A stretch of 64,000 nucleotides of DNA from Arctopsyche grandis (lineage: Eukaryota > Arthropoda > Insecta > Trichoptera > Hydropsychidae). Position numbers and translations under genes: made by a program. The stretch is taken from the NCBI RefSeq assembly GCF_051622035.1, contig NC_135357.1:16855001-16919000 (forward strand), read 5' to 3'. The first letter of the stretch is position 1. The number at the start of each line of letters is the position of its first letter. Shown here in pieces: positions 33,890 to 45,894 of this stretch. A model generated the notes under the pieces. The model saw only the letters and a list, made by a program, of their open reading frames with translations, was not told the DNA's origin and did not search any database.

Positions 33890-34740
33890 TAAGATATGAA
33901 TTTGAATTTATAACACACTGTTTCTATCGAGGCAAAAGTACTACTAATTGCATTGTTGATGACAATGTCGTGCATTCATCTAAAATGAGGATTGAAATTG
34001 CTGCCGATTATTGTAATGTATTTTCAAATAAACCTGTTTTATTTTACTCAAAGTCGTATTCGAATGCATGGGCCATCTGGAAAGATATATTAATCTCAAT
34101 ATATGCATGTACATGTTGTACGGTTAATAGCGTTTCACATGCGAAGGTCAATACAAAAATTCACATAAATATCCGTGTGTCAAAGTCGAGAAAAGTTTAC
34201 GAGTTAAATCGGAGGCATTGGGAACATTGCCAATTATGATCGCGAACAATATCAGTTTAGCGCTCATTTAGAACATTATCCAGAGGATGTATTAAAGCGG
34301 ACTATAAACCAAAAATGAGCCGAAACTAACCGAGCCGGTAGGTTTTGGCACGGTGCGGTCGGGGCTTTAGCAAAGCCGCTGCAAACCCCAACTTCTTTGT
34401 AAATTAGCAACATTTTATGGGACGTAAGGAAATGATCACGAGTCGGCTTCCAAACTTCGGTCCATTAAGACTTAAAGGGCACAGGATACAATATTTATGC
34501 CGGTTATCACGAGCCACGAGAGAGAGAGAGAGGAATTTCTGATTATTCCGCCCATTTAATCTTTACTGCCCAAACCATGCCGTTTTGCCAATTTTTAACA
34601 TGTCTACAATGACTCACAATATATGTATGTACGAGTACATATGATTATAAGTTCAAATAATAAATTTGAAATCGTCGATTAATTTCGTTTTTATTTAAAT
34701 ACTGCAATGCCGGCCATCAAGTCTATCGTCATTTTTGCAT
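33890..34740. other. Spacer upstream of UGT exon 1a
   Basis: No convincing gene. Open frames at 33838-34239 run through the end of the UGT exon into non-coding DNA. A short (GA)n run lies at about 34515-34530. Confidence 0.6.
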
Positions 34741-34838
34741 GATACGATAGATGGGATCAAGTATACTTGGAGATATTTGGCTGTGAATTACACTTGCCAC
34801 ACACCTTCAAGTATACTTGATTCAATCTATTGTATTGT

Positions 34839-35163
34839 TGCATAGGAGTGGGAATCAGGATCCAAATGAAATGCCAAAGTCGCTTCACAGCATTTATTCA
34901 ACGATTCGGGAGGTCCACATGAAACTACTGCTCACTCCAGAATTAATCTGATCCACCATGTGTACCTCCCTGTTAAGAACAAGTTGCACACCACAACTTC
35001 CCCGATCCATTTATGTATCTATTGTCTAGACACGTAAAGGTCTACCGTGGAGAGTATATTGTTTACGCACGCACTCGCCCGGGTGTGAGAACTCCAGCGT
35101 ATTCTTTTTTCGGGCACTTACTGAGTCCTGTTAGCCTAGTCCGGGGTGTCTACTGTTCACCCA
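34839..35163 (-). mobile_element. Probable solo LTR, diverged relative of the LTRs at 41541 and 42051
   Basis: In plus sense it begins TGTTGCATAGGAGTGGG and shares GGATCCAA, CACAGCATTTATT and the overall order with the two LTRs near 42 kb. It ends near ACAGTAGACACC/CACCCACA. The target duplication is not clear. It abuts a short palindrome at about 34745-34838 with TCAAGTATACTTG arms. Confidence 0.5.
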
Positions 35164-35264
35164 CAAATGTAATTAGACAGTGAATACTCTCTCTCATGTT
35201 CTCACGTTACAGTATCATGCAAAATGGACGATAGTCTTAAGGTATGGTGGCCGACATAACAAAG

Positions 35265-35508
35265 CGTTATATTTGAAAGTGGCGGATATCCAATTTTCAG
35301 TTCCAATAACACTACTGCAGTTTGACTTAACTCACAAATTGTTATCACTTATTTTAATTCGATATGTCCAGAATCTCAGAAAAGCAGAATAAACGTATTA
35401 CAGGCCACCAGTACTTTCGAATATTGTTAAACGCAATTATATTTAATGTTTTGCGAAATATTTCTTGAAATGACGAAAAGTGGACTTAAGCCACTTTCAA
35501 ATATAACG
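35265..35508 (+). mobile_element. MITE family with CGTTATATTTGAAAGTGGC ends, copy 1
   Basis: Inverted ends CGTTATATTTGAAAGTGGC and GCCACTTTCAAATATAACG, 244 bp, non-coding. Internal landmarks TTAATTCGATATGTCCAGAATCTC and GAATAAACGTATTACAGGCC are shared with copies at 41159-41394 and 56958-57185, which together define a family. Confidence 0.85.
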
Positions 35509-35564
35509 ACTTATATGAATGAAAAAATGACTCAAAATCGTACCTATCATTGTTAATACATACA

Positions 35565-35572
35565 TATATATA

Positions 35573-35646
<74 letters not shown>

Positions 35647-35650
35647 TATA
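35565..35650. repeat. (TA)n microsatellite
   Basis: About 80 bp of TA dinucleotides with few interruptions. Confidence 0.95.
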
Positions 35651-35659
35651 ATATTATAT

Positions 35660-37720
35660 AGATAAAACTATACCGATTTAAATTTTTGTTTGATTCTACA
35701 ATTTATATACACATGTCTGCACTTTAACGCTTTGCTTTGGCAAACAAATAAAATATTATATAGTCGGGTAATTGAATTTTGAAAGTTTTTCCATGTTAGA
35801 TAACACGCAGCTAACTTGAAGCATCAGAATCTTACAAAGTAGTTTCTGATTGCGAAGCCTCGGTTTCCGGAGACTGGAACAAACTTCTAATGAGAGTGTA
35901 ATCCGACTCGGTCAAAATTACTGGATTTTGACTTTATTCTACTAGTTTCAGATCTAAAATAGTACCTTCAAATAATGAAGAGAGCAGACTGTCATTAATC
36001 ATCTTGCACAATGATAAATATAAAATTGCTGCAATGCTTGATAAATTCACTATCTACAAAATTAACTTGAGTAAATTAACTCATTTAGAAATCATTTAAT
36101 CATATCGACAATATTAATTACCTATATATTACAACATAAATATATAATAATAACCATTTTTATTTATTTCCAATATTTTTAAATACATGAACATAAATAA
36201 TTAAATGCTAGTTTGAAGAAAAAAAATATGCAAAGATTTAAGGATAATATTTCGAACGCTTCCCAAATGATGATTTGCCTTTGAGTGGATATGAAAAATG
36301 TGAAGTCGTTTAGAACACGTGTTCGGAACGACTAAGGTATGTAGAAGGCCTATGAATATTTACAACGCACTGTTGCATATGAAAAATGGTTTTAAATCTT
36401 ATCATTAAAACGTATTTACATTGTACGATAACTGGTAATGTATTTCTAGGCTAAATATAAAATATACCTTCATACGTTGTAGGCAGATCATACATAAGAA
36501 AGGTAGTAGTTAATCTGTTATTGGAATGTTATTATAAGGGCATTAGACAATATGTACATGTATAATACTATACAATTATTTTCTATTTATAATATGGGTA
36601 TATTGTGTACAGTCAGTTCCTTGAAAAGTACCGCGACAATTAAGGTTATAAATGATTTCTATGGAAATAACAAAAACTGTTAAAAATGTACGAACAAACC
36701 TGATCTTTTGCTACATTTGAAATCAGTATCGAATTTAATTGCTATTTTATAGTTATACGAAACAGATAGATACATACTATGTCGATAAAAACGGTTTTGT
36801 GTACAGTTATTCAATATCTCCATCAATATAGCCAAGTTTATCTGCCCGGCTTATTAGGGGGATGGAATGGGGTAGGGATGGGTGGTTGCTCCCGTGGGAA
36901 TGTACGAACATCATTAGTTTCGGATTAAAAGTTTTCGCTCGGACGCGTGTGTTGCGTGTTTGTGAGATCAGAGCCTAGAGATTGACTGCCAAGTTACTGG
37001 AGGCTAATTGGGTTTTAGGATATAAAGGGAGACTAGATTCGATGTTATATTTGTCCAAATTAGCGAAATCACACGAGATGTAGCGGGGAAAGATTCCTCC
37101 ACTACGATGAATCCTTTTTTGTTGGATTTTTCCAGGTTTCTGTAAACATCTATTTTTCTTCAATAGTCATTACAAATACTACCTAATATATATATATATA
37201 TATATATAAGTGTGAATTTAACTAATATAATTGTATGTTGTCGGGTATTGATTTATATGTGTATATGTATGTACATATGTATTTGTAAATTGAGGAGATC
37301 AATGTCAGACATTATTACAAATAATCACTTATTCGGATAGGTAGTAATAAACAATAACATGTATTATATTGTGTTGACATTTTACTATGAACTACACAAG
37401 GATGATTGATACATTTAATTTATATGACCTTAAATGAGTCACAAACATACAAACACATACGCATATGTAACGTTAGTAAATTGCTTCATAACTGCTGGTA
37501 GGCGTGTCACAAAATGCATGTCATTACTTACCTCCTTTATTTTATTATCTTTCAATTGCCTTGTAATGTCTATGATAGTTAGTTAATTTGTAAAGATCTA
37601 CGATTATATATCTTGAAGAACGATACATGCTGAAAGTGAACATCGCTTCTTTAACATTTTGATGTTCTTGTAATAGTAGATTATAAAACTGCTATCTTTA
37701 TTGTTATTTTACACAGATCA
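35660..37720. other. Non-coding stretch with a GC-richer island at about 36820-37160
   Basis: Mostly AT-rich with no gene recognised. The island (about 36820-37160) contains GGGGGATGGAATGGGG and TCGCTCGGACGCG and differs sharply from its flanks. A short (TA)n lies at about 37190-37208. Confidence 0.5.
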
Positions 37721-37721
37721 T

Positions 37722-37955
37722 CGTCATCATCATCATTTTCCGTCATTCTCCATCCACCGCCTCTCCCAACACGCTTCCATTCCTCTCTATTTTGGGAAAC
37801 TCCCGTTCATTTCATCCCGTAAATTTTTCTAATTTCATCCACCCTTGCGGCGTTTCTTGCTCCATTTTACATTATCTCAGATACCATTCGATCACTTCTT
37901 TCGTGTATCTATAATCCATTATTTTAGCAACGTGACCCGCCTATTCCCATTTTAT
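37722..37955 (-). mobile_element. RTE LINE 3' fragment
   Basis: Starts (plus sense) ATCGTCATCATCATCATTTT, then follows the 3' end of the LINE at 19937: CCATCCACCGCCTCTCC, AACACGCTTCCA, TTCATCCACC, GATACCATTCGA, AACGTGACCCGCC. It is 5'-truncated, with internal deletions. Confidence 0.85.
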
Positions 37956-38002
37956 GTAAGAAATGTAATATATGTACAATATTATATTCATAATGCAAAG
38001 CA

Positions 38003-38634
38003 GTGGTGTGCCGTCATTGGCCAGTCCCCTAAAATCTTTTACCTAAAATTTAAAAATATCTACAATTTAATTCAATAAATTCAAATTTTTGTCCATATTG
38101 ATATTGTTCATACGGATAAGTGAAGTTTGAAAACCAGAATCGGCCCTACCTGAGGTAGTGGTAGTGCTGGTGGATTGATATGGTATGGTCCACCGCGTCG
38201 TTCGCTTGCACGGACTCGCCGTCTCAATTCTGTTCCCTTCGTGGTACTGGCGAATTGTATCGTCGAAGACAAAACATTTTTTATTTATTTATATCTCTTC
38301 ATTCGACATACAAAAAATAATCAACTGAGAATGGATATTATAAAAGACAACGCTGAAGTTGAGTCCAGTAGAGAAATTATGAAAATTATGATGAGTGTTG
38401 TTCATTAGCTAGACAAGAAGTCTCTGTTAGAGGGGACAACAAGAGTACAGATTCTCTCTTTAATGGAGAAATATAATTTGTGAAATAAGTGAAGTATGTA
38501 AAAAATGAATGTATGTAAATTTGAAATTTATCTTATTTGTTACCTGCAATTAAAATTTTTTTTTTTTATATATTTACATATATATTTTTTGTCCATACCT
38601 AGTCCCCTATTTTTAAAGTCATGGTACGCCATTG
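38003..38634 (+). mobile_element. hAT element remnant
   Basis: Ends CAGTGGTGTGCCGT and ATGGTACGCCATTG are inverted with mismatches. The 8-bp flanks ATGCAAAG and ATGCATAT agree at 6 of 8 positions. About 38390-38465 (+) encodes CSLARQEVSVRGDNKSTDSL, which resembles the conserved LARQ-x-LRG block of ZMYM1-like hAT transposases. Mostly decayed. Confidence 0.65.
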
Positions 38635-38781
38635 ATGCATATGTAGTTACATACATACATATGTATGTACGTATGTACATATAAAAAATCTTGAATATTT
38701 TGCTTTTATATGATTTTTAACTTATATTTATATGATTTAGTAATTGAGATGGTTTCATACAAATTTTGTCTCTATGTATAC

Positions 38782-39583
38782 CAGGGTTGCCAGATTTGCA
38801 AAATCACAAATCGGGACATTCACTATTATGAATGATCAAATAAAAGAAGTTTAAGAATTAATGAAGAAATTAAGAAATAAATAATTTTAATTAAATTATA
38901 ATGTACATATGTAAATATGTAACATATAAAAAATGGTCACTTAATAGTCTACAGGAATCACAGCTATTAAAATATGTTGGATACAATTACAGGAATTACA
39001 TTTTGGTTTGAATTCAAAAATGTATACAATCATAACAGTTTCATTAAAAGTTTTTTCCTAGCATTTAGCTTGTTTCAAAATATATTCTCCAACTTTGCTT
39101 GATAAAAATTTTGCATTAATTCAGCTTCTACGCTTTTTAATAATAATCTATTTCTCTCCTTTCTCCAGGTTGCACTCATTAGACTAAATATTCTTTTATA
39201 AATTGCAATGAAATGTAGAATTGAGATGTGGGCCACAATTTTATACAAACGGAATGATCTTTGGATCTTATTACGGAACGGGTATTATCTGTTTTTCATA
39301 CATTATTTTTAGTAAAAAATTGTTTAATAAATAGACATATTCGAATAGAAGGTCAGCATTGCAAATATATTATTAATTCTTTAATTGAAGATAATTAATT
39401 TTCATGTTTGGTTTATGGAGCAGACTTTAATGGATTGAAATTTGTTACATTTGAAGTAAAAAATTTCTTTCTTTCGTAAATTTTTTACATATACAAAGAT
39501 GGGATTTCCAGAGGCAATGCGAGACTCGGAATTTGTCTGTTGAACTCGGGACAGTCCCGCTCAAATAGGGACGTCTGGCAACT
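38782..39583 (-). mobile_element. Second hAT remnant with C-terminal transposase piece
   Basis: Ends CAGGGTTGCCAGA and TCTGGCAACTCTG are inverted. On the minus strand about 39095-39215 encodes RIFSLMSATWRKERNRLL, a match to the hAT C-terminal dimerisation region (usually ...ERVFSxM...W...RNRL). The target duplication is not preserved. The catalytic parts are absent. Confidence 0.75.
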
Positions 39584-39641
39584 CTGATCTGTATATGTTC
39601 TTTTACAATATTTAGCTAAGAGATATACATATGTATGTACA

Positions 39642-39962
39642 TTAATAAAACCTTTTTAAAAAAGATCTTTTATTTAGTAATGGAAAAAAACCTAAATAAA
39701 AAGAACTAGGACCAACCAAATTGAAGTCATCTCGCCGATGACCTGGCAAACGTTCATATGGGTTACTACTATGATTTTTTTCCACCACGACATCCAAAAT
39801 ATTAATTTCAAAAGGAATTTCAGCCAAAGGTATATGAAATAACAAATCGATTTGACGATCGGAAGTGGTACCTTGTCCAACGGCGTACAAAGTCATCCCA
39901 AATAAAATGTGATGATGACTTTTGGTTTTGAAGCAAAACATATTAAAATAAAAAAAAACCAC
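39642..39962 (-). CDS. Unidentified open frame, possible exon or gene fragment
   Basis: The frame reads protein-like around LLFHIPLAEIPFEINILDVV and NPYERLPGHRRDDFNLVG, with balanced polar/hydrophobic pattern and few low-complexity residues, unlike the chance frames nearby. I do not recognise the family. A usable acceptor exists about 50 nt into the frame (AAAAG|TCATC) and several GT sites exist near its end, so it could be an internal exon of about 65-90 codons. It could equally be a piece of a decayed mobile element or pseudogene. Confidence 0.3.
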   Translation of the reverse strand: MVFFYFNMFCFKTKSHHHILFGMTLYAVGQGTTSDRQIDLLFHIPLAEIPFEINILDVVVEKNHSSNPYERLPGHRRDDFNLVGPSSFYLGFFPLLNKRSFLKRFY

Positions 39963-40199
39963 AAAGCTCTAAAGTAAAAGTTGAAATTCCGGCTTAGGTA
40001 AAAATATTTATAAAATAGTACATAGTGTATGAAGATCATCATACCTATGTATTACTACATGCGAAAAAGTTTCAGCCCAATCCGTTAAGCGGCTTGGGGG
40101 AAAATCGAATGCAAAAACTAAAACAAAAAAGAGGAGACCTATGTATAAGGGAGGAACCACTTCCGGTCAACCTACAATTTTGAAAAATATTTACAGTAT

Positions 40200-40345
40200 A
40201 ACATTTCACTATAAATGATATTAAGTTTTAGTTTGATAGGAGTAACGGTGTTCGAACTATGTATCTCCACATTCTACTTGAGCAGTGATCGATTCCCAGT
40301 TCAAACAAACCGAATTTTCTCATGATTACAAAACGTCATTTATTG
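40200..40345 (+). repeat. Dispersed repeat family 2, copy 1
   Basis: Shares GTTTGATAGGAGTAACGGTG, GATCGATTC...AGTTC, TGATTACAAAACGTCAT and TATTGTTACTAC with about 50190-50290 and 51740-51925. The class is unknown. Confidence 0.5.
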
Positions 40346-40379
40346 TTACTACATATTATACATAGATAAAGTAAAAATT

Positions 40380-40830
40380 GGGCATTTATGATGTTTCCAC
40401 AAGCTACCGAAAACGTTTGGAGACCAGTGCGTTAGATAGGCATGCGGTAGGCAATATTGTGTTGAATCGAAGCGCGTCGGTTCATGCGCCAATAATGCGG
40501 CCCCTCTGGGTAAAAGCACTTTTGATATACAGACGATGTGGCCATAAATATTAGGGGGAGGGGTGGGAGAGAAGCCATAATCTGAAAACGAACAAAACGG
40601 TGGTGCGCGGTGCCGCATGTTCCTCTCAACATTTCGCATACAGATAATATAAAGTTCCCGTTTTGTATGCGCGCGGACGATTCGACGTGGCCGAGGTCGT
40701 TACGAATTTTTCATTGCTGAAACCGCGTGACTGAAGAATTCCGTCGGGGATTTTTTACACCCCCTCCCCCCCCATTTGTCCTCTTCTTTGCTTCGAGACG
40801 TTTTCACATCTGAGATAGGGGTGAGTTTTC
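40380..40830. promoter_or_regulatory. GC-richer ORF-poor island (candidate regulatory element)
   Basis: Around 450 bp much richer in GC than its flanks, without codon structure on either strand. Contains GGCCATAAATATTA (Hox/Abd-B-like TTTATGGCC) and a C-run CCCCCTCCCCCCCC. It is one of several such islands between 36 and 53 kb. The function is inferred only from composition. Confidence 0.35.
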
Positions 40831-41158
40831 CGCAGTGGACAATGCAGATAATACCACCAGGATTGTCGGATATTCTGAACGTATTTTAAGCGCAAAAGCG
40901 GTTCATTCTTGAACTCCATTATGGTGGATATGAAGCAGTGATTTATTATGGAGTGGAAAACTTGTGGATTTTTCGGAATTTCTATTGGAGTTTATGCTAT
41001 CATAACTCCAGGTCCGTAGAATTATTTTTTAATAATATTGTCACAGGTATAATGAATCAGTATACATATGTATGTACATACACTTAACCTTTCCGTATCT
41101 ATGAAACTTTAATGTACACAGGGCTAGTAATATAAAAGTGATTGAAAACAATTTGAGC

Positions 41159-41394
41159 CGTTATAATTGAAAGTGGCATAAGTCCACTTTTCTTCATTTA
41201 TGAAAATATGAAATATAATGTTTTGCGTTTGACAAAATTTAAAAATGCTGGTGACCTGTAATACGTTTATTCTGCTTTCCTAAGATTCTGGATATATCGA
41301 ATTAAAATAAGCAATAACAATTTGTGAATTAACTCAAACTGAAATAGTGTTTTTGGAACTGTAAATTGGACTTCCGCCACTTTCCAATATAACG
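41159..41394 (-). mobile_element. CGTTATA-family MITE, copy 2
   Basis: Reverse-oriented copy: ends CGTTATAATTGAAAGTGGC and GCCACTTTCCAATATAACG; internal GATTCTGGATATATCGAATT. Confidence 0.85.
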
Positions 41395-41540
41395 GTTGAT
41401 TTTTTGGTGTAAAATTTTTGAAACATTGATATATTAATATATACAATTTGATAATAAATAAAAGAAAATCTTATGAAGTAAAATTTAATTGATATTTTAA
41501 GACTTGAAAATCAATTTAAAAAAACAAATTTGCATCATAC

Positions 41541-41923
41541 TGTTGCGTAGGGGTGGGTGGAGGATCCAAGTAAAAGGCCAACAGTCGTTTCACAGCATTT
41601 ATTGATGATTCAGGAGATACACGTATTGCCAGTGTTCAGTCCAGAATGAATTATATCACCTACGTACCGCCTTATAAAGGGTAGATCTCTCAGGACGCCT
41701 AATCTGTTTACCTGTTGTATAGTCACGTATTCGGATATGTATTTCCAAGACATTGGGTCTTCCCGTAGCGATTCTGAGAAATAACTAATAACGGTCATTG
41801 TTTAGCCTAAATGTACTTAGAGTCCAGATATAATCTTTGGATGTAAGTGCATGCATTTAGTTAACCGATAACAGATATCCGTTGGTCTAAGTACAATTCG
41901 CTCAATCCACGGCGTACGTAACA
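41541..41923 (-). mobile_element. Solo LTR with 4-bp target duplication ATAC
   Basis: Minus-strand LTR: TGTTACGTACGCC ... CCTACGCAACA, 383 bp. ATAC flanks both sides (41537-41540, 41924-41927). It contains CTTTATAAGGCGG (TATA) and AATAAATGCTG (poly-A signal). No internal region is attached. Confidence 0.88.
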
Positions 41924-42029
41924 ATACTATAAAATATTTTGTTGAAAAATTTTATTCTTTATACATTTATATATTTTGTCCTATTAATTTATTAATAAGA
42001 ATTTTTTTGGGGAGGTACCTATTATCAAA

Positions 42030-42670
42030 ATAAATTTTAGCTAAAAATATTGTTGCGTACGGGGTGGGTGGAAGATCCAAGTAAAAGGCCAACAGTCGTT
42101 TCACAGCATTTATTGATGATTAAGGAGATACACGCAGTGTCACTGCTAAGTCCAGAATGACATGATATCGCCTACGTACCGCCTTATAAAGGGTAGATCT
42201 CTCAGGACGCCTAATCTGTTTACCTGTTGTATAGTCACGTATTCGGATATGTGTTTCCACGACATTGGGTCTTCCCGTACCGATTCTGAGAAATAACTAA
42301 TAACGGTCATTGTTTAGCCTAAATGCACTAAATGAGTCCAGATATAATCTTTGGAAGTAAGTGCATGCATTTAGTTAATCCGATAACAGATATCCGTTGG
42401 TCTAAGTGCAATTCGCTCAATCCGCGGCGTACGTAACATTATGAAATACTTGTTTTTAATTTTTTATTGATATGAAATTTTATATTTTTAAAACATAACC
42501 AGATAATTATTGTATGTGTTACAAAAAAATGTAAATAAATGATATGATCTTTAATATCACAATACAGCAATATCATCACAACACAATAAATCTAAACATT
42601 AAAGTTAGAAGTGGTATCTATTCATATTTTGATTTTCCTTTTTGATTAGAATAAGATTTTTTAAATGGTG
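42030..42670 (-). pseudogene. Relic of the UGT 3' end (last codons plus 3' UTR), split by an LTR
   Basis: About 42439-42670 parallels 23420-23650: ATATGAAATTT, TTTTTAAAACATAACCAGAT, CAATATCATCA, AATAAATCTAAACATTAAAG, GTGGTATCTATTCAT and TTGATTTTCCTTTTTGATTA. The last block encodes the end of UGT exon 4 (SNQKGKSK). Upstream coding sequence is gone. It shows that another UGT copy or duplicated 3' end once existed here. Confidence 0.85.
42051..42438 (-). mobile_element. Second solo LTR of the same family, inserted in a UGT 3' relic
   Basis: 388 bp, nearly identical to the LTR at 41541. The 4-bp flanks ATAT and TTAT differ at one base. Flanking sequence on both sides matches the region at about 23395-23420 near the UGT 3' end, so the empty site is visible in the same window. 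Confidence 0.88.
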
Positions 42671-43059
42671 TCAAAAATTATATATGTAACGTATATTTGT
42701 CGGTTTCATGAATATAAATACAATGTAAATTCACTAGAGCAATTCTATGGGGAGTCTTTACTATGGCAGACAGTAAAATGTTTATTTAAATGAAGAAGAA
42801 ACGCCGGGAACGATACAAGGAAAAAATATGCAAGCGATATATTATACACACATGAATTCAATGTGAAAGGGAACGTCAGGTTTTTAGCACGTTTTCCTCA
42901 ACTTATATATCAAGATGCAATTGCGAATTCAAGAAGCGTTTCGTTAATTTTGCACAAGGGTACATCAAACACATTTCGCGCGTTTTATGCGCGTGCGTAG
43001 TTAACGTTTGCTCTCAGTATACATATGCACATATATACATATATTTGCGGCAAGGAAAG

Positions 43060-43330
43060 TCGTTGCGAGAAAAACCTGAAACGTACGGCGGCGAAGAAGA
43101 ATGAAGTTGGATATGTGGGTTGGGGGAACGGGGCGGAACAAGTTGGGAAAAAATGATGATGGCTTTTCCAATATGGCAATAGTCCCATTTTGTAAAATAA
43201 AAAACCGCCCGTGGAAACTGGGGGGGTTGAAAATGGAGGGCGAAACAATCGTTCGGGGAGCGATATTCCTTATGGCGATATTGCAAGAAGACTAGACCCG
43301 GCGAGTTGAATACGTAACACGTTAACACAC
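43060..43330. promoter_or_regulatory. GC-richer island
   Basis: Composition shift with G-runs (GTTGGGGGAACGGGGCGG, ACTGGGGGGGTTG), flanked by AT-rich simple sequence. Short frames on both strands overlap here, but none looks like a gene. Candidate regulatory element only. Confidence 0.3.
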
Positions 43331-43879
43331 ATATGTATATGTATATACAGGTGATACAGTCAAAACCGCAGGAAATTCATCTGCAATGACGTATGTATGT
43401 ACATATGTATGTATGTATGTACGAACGTGTACTCGAAAATTTACAGGATTAAAGGGAGACCTTAGTTGGCATAATATTGAGAGCTTCAAGTATTGCCTGG
43501 GAGCTTAGTTGGCATATACCTTAGTTACATACATATCGAACACAATGAATTTATTAATAAATGTATGTAACATAATGAATTATTGCTTTTATCAATTGTT
43601 AGTTATTTGGTTTACAATATTAATTAGAACAAAATATACTGACGCATAGTAAAATTATGACAGGATAAGTATTTTTAATGGTAATGGTTTTTATAATGGT
43701 AATTTTAAATGCATTGAACTTGTCTATATACATATATGGATATACGGACGGAGTGAAAAATGTGAATATTGGGTTTCTCACGAAGGATTTTGGGTCGTTT
43801 TCGCGGTTTTTATCGACCACCATGATCGCATGATCGATAAATCGAGTTTCCTGTTTCCTGAAAGTTTTGGGATGTCACA

Positions 43880-44115
43880 GTCTAAGAATGGAATTTTCTT
43901 TGGTGGTTTCAGTGAATAGTGGACCTCTGCCCTCTGTTTCACCTATTTTTGGACAGTCCTACGCCTTCGGTCCAATCCCTCCACTCTTTTAAGGACTTTT
44001 TGCGACGAACTCCAGCCACATGGGTGTATTCGGACACACGGACATCAGGAATCTGATGTTGTCCGCGAATCCAACCACTGAACCTGCTCTGGAAGCGCAG
44101 GGTCGAACCTGCCCT
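43880..44115. repeat. Possible repeat fragment with B-box-like word
   Basis: GC-richer segment containing GCAGGGTCGAACCTGCCCTC and TTCGGTCCAATCCCTCCACT. It may be a SINE or LINE 3' fragment, but no second copy was found in the window. A short (TG)n follows at about 44205-44226. Confidence 0.3.
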
Positions 44116-44739
44116 CTAATTTTAGTTTAACAATTTTAAAATTTTACAATTTTTTCTATTAATTTGTCATTTTTATCAGATTTTTAAATTTAATTAATTG
44201 AATGAATGTGTGTGTGTGTGTGTATGTGTCACGCGATCCAACTCAGGCGCTCAATATCGGGAGCACATGTCAGCCGCTCAGGTCCCCACTTCCCAGCTAC
44301 CCCGCTTCCCCGCTTCCCCGCTTCCCACGTCTCCTCGAAAACCATCATTCGTTACGCCACGTCCACGTATACTTCTGGCGTTCTAAGATTTGTTTTTTTT
44401 TAAATATCCATACTTGTCCACGCGTCCGCCACAACCCACATACCCACACACATATATAAATCTCGTCCGTTTTCACGACAATGAACCAGAAGAGTTATTC
44501 TCAAAAATGTTGCGAAATTAGTAAATGAATATGAATTTGAACTAAATTTTTTTTCTTTCGTTTGCTATTATGAATGTTTTCTATTTATAAAATGAACAAA
44601 AATAAACGTAATTGTTGAATAATAAATAAAAACGATTACATTATTCCCTTAATGAAAACAATAAAGGAAACATTAAAACATGCAAACACATTACGTTTTA
44701 CGAGAAGACCATTCACATGTTAATAAAGTGTATCATACC

Positions 44740-45240
44740 AAGTCAGAACGAGATAATACCAATTAGTTTTGGCGTGAATATACGCGCAGTGCGGTCGATA
44801 AATATCACTTTTATAGTTATTGCCAAGAGTCCAACATACACATAGAGTTCGAAAAGGGTCCGAGTTCGATTTTGCGAGACAAACGAGTATTGCCAACCAC
44901 CTCGGGGCCCATGAGGGTGGGTACCAGAACTGGGTACTACACAGTACACCGTTGTAGTTTTCCAATGGCCCCATCTCGGTCCAGGGGGGTAGTTCATGTA
45001 ATTTTCCACCGGACTTAAACGCACCCAGAAGTGGCAGTTATCCGCTGAGTTATGGATATGGCATAACAATGAGCATTACTGAATGATTGCGGCGCACTAA
45101 AAACGCCACTGACCCTTCATCCCACCTCCGCAGTTCTACTTCGGGGGATGCTGCGGGGGTGCGGCTTTTGTACTTTCGTATACGTGAGTATATTCATATA
45201 TTTATGTTTTTTTTGCGGCGGGGTCGTATTGATGGTCGGG
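44740..45240. promoter_or_regulatory. GC-richer island, candidate enhancer
   Basis: About 500 bp of moderate GC with homeodomain-like words (CCAATTAG, GAATGATTGCGG, GCATTACTGAATG, GATAAATATCAC) and no credible ORF. The motif density is only suggestive. Confidence 0.35.
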
Positions 45241-45784
45241 TGTTTTAACGTCTAGAATTGTTGCATTATGCATGAGGGTTATTGTAGCTTTGAATTTTGT
45301 ATCATCCCCCCGATGAGACCTATTTATGCTGGAATTTATGACTACGGTGCGTTTGCGCTATATTCGATTCGCACTTTATCTGAGAATATTATTACATATT
45401 TCAACGTTTTATTATATACGAACCGCTTGGCATGGATTCAAGTATATTGTAAAATAATATTTTAAGCTTAGCTTGATTTTAACAATGAATTACGATAACC
45501 ATTAATCTATCAACGTTGGATTTGATATGATAGTAAAATTCATATGCTTCCTCGCTTATACATTACGCAAGTTGACCTTTTAGATAAAAAATAATTACTA
45601 TTTTTAATTTATTTTATTGTTGTACATATACATATGTATGTATGTACATACATATGTATGTAGATAGAAAACAAAGAAACCAAACATTTAATATGATTTT
45701 TCATCAGTTTTCTAACTAAGTAATATTATTTTTAAGTATAATATAAATATACTACTAAGTATTCAATGTATAAAATTGATATAC

Positions 45785-45785
<1 letters not shown>

Positions 45786-45862
<77 letters not shown>
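45786..45862. repeat. (TA)n microsatellite
   Basis: Around 75 bp of AT dinucleotides. Confidence 0.95.
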
Positions 45863-45863
<1 letters not shown>

Positions 45864-45894
45864 CATACATATGTAAATGGTTTAGTCAGATTGT

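Noticed and set aside
35100-35400. ORF crossing the LTR/MITE region near 35.2 kb
   Set aside because: It runs through MITE end sequence and has no protein features.
44198-44459. Pro/Ser-rich ORFs at the (TG)n tract
   Set aside because: All three forward frames are open from the repeat, a low-complexity artefact.
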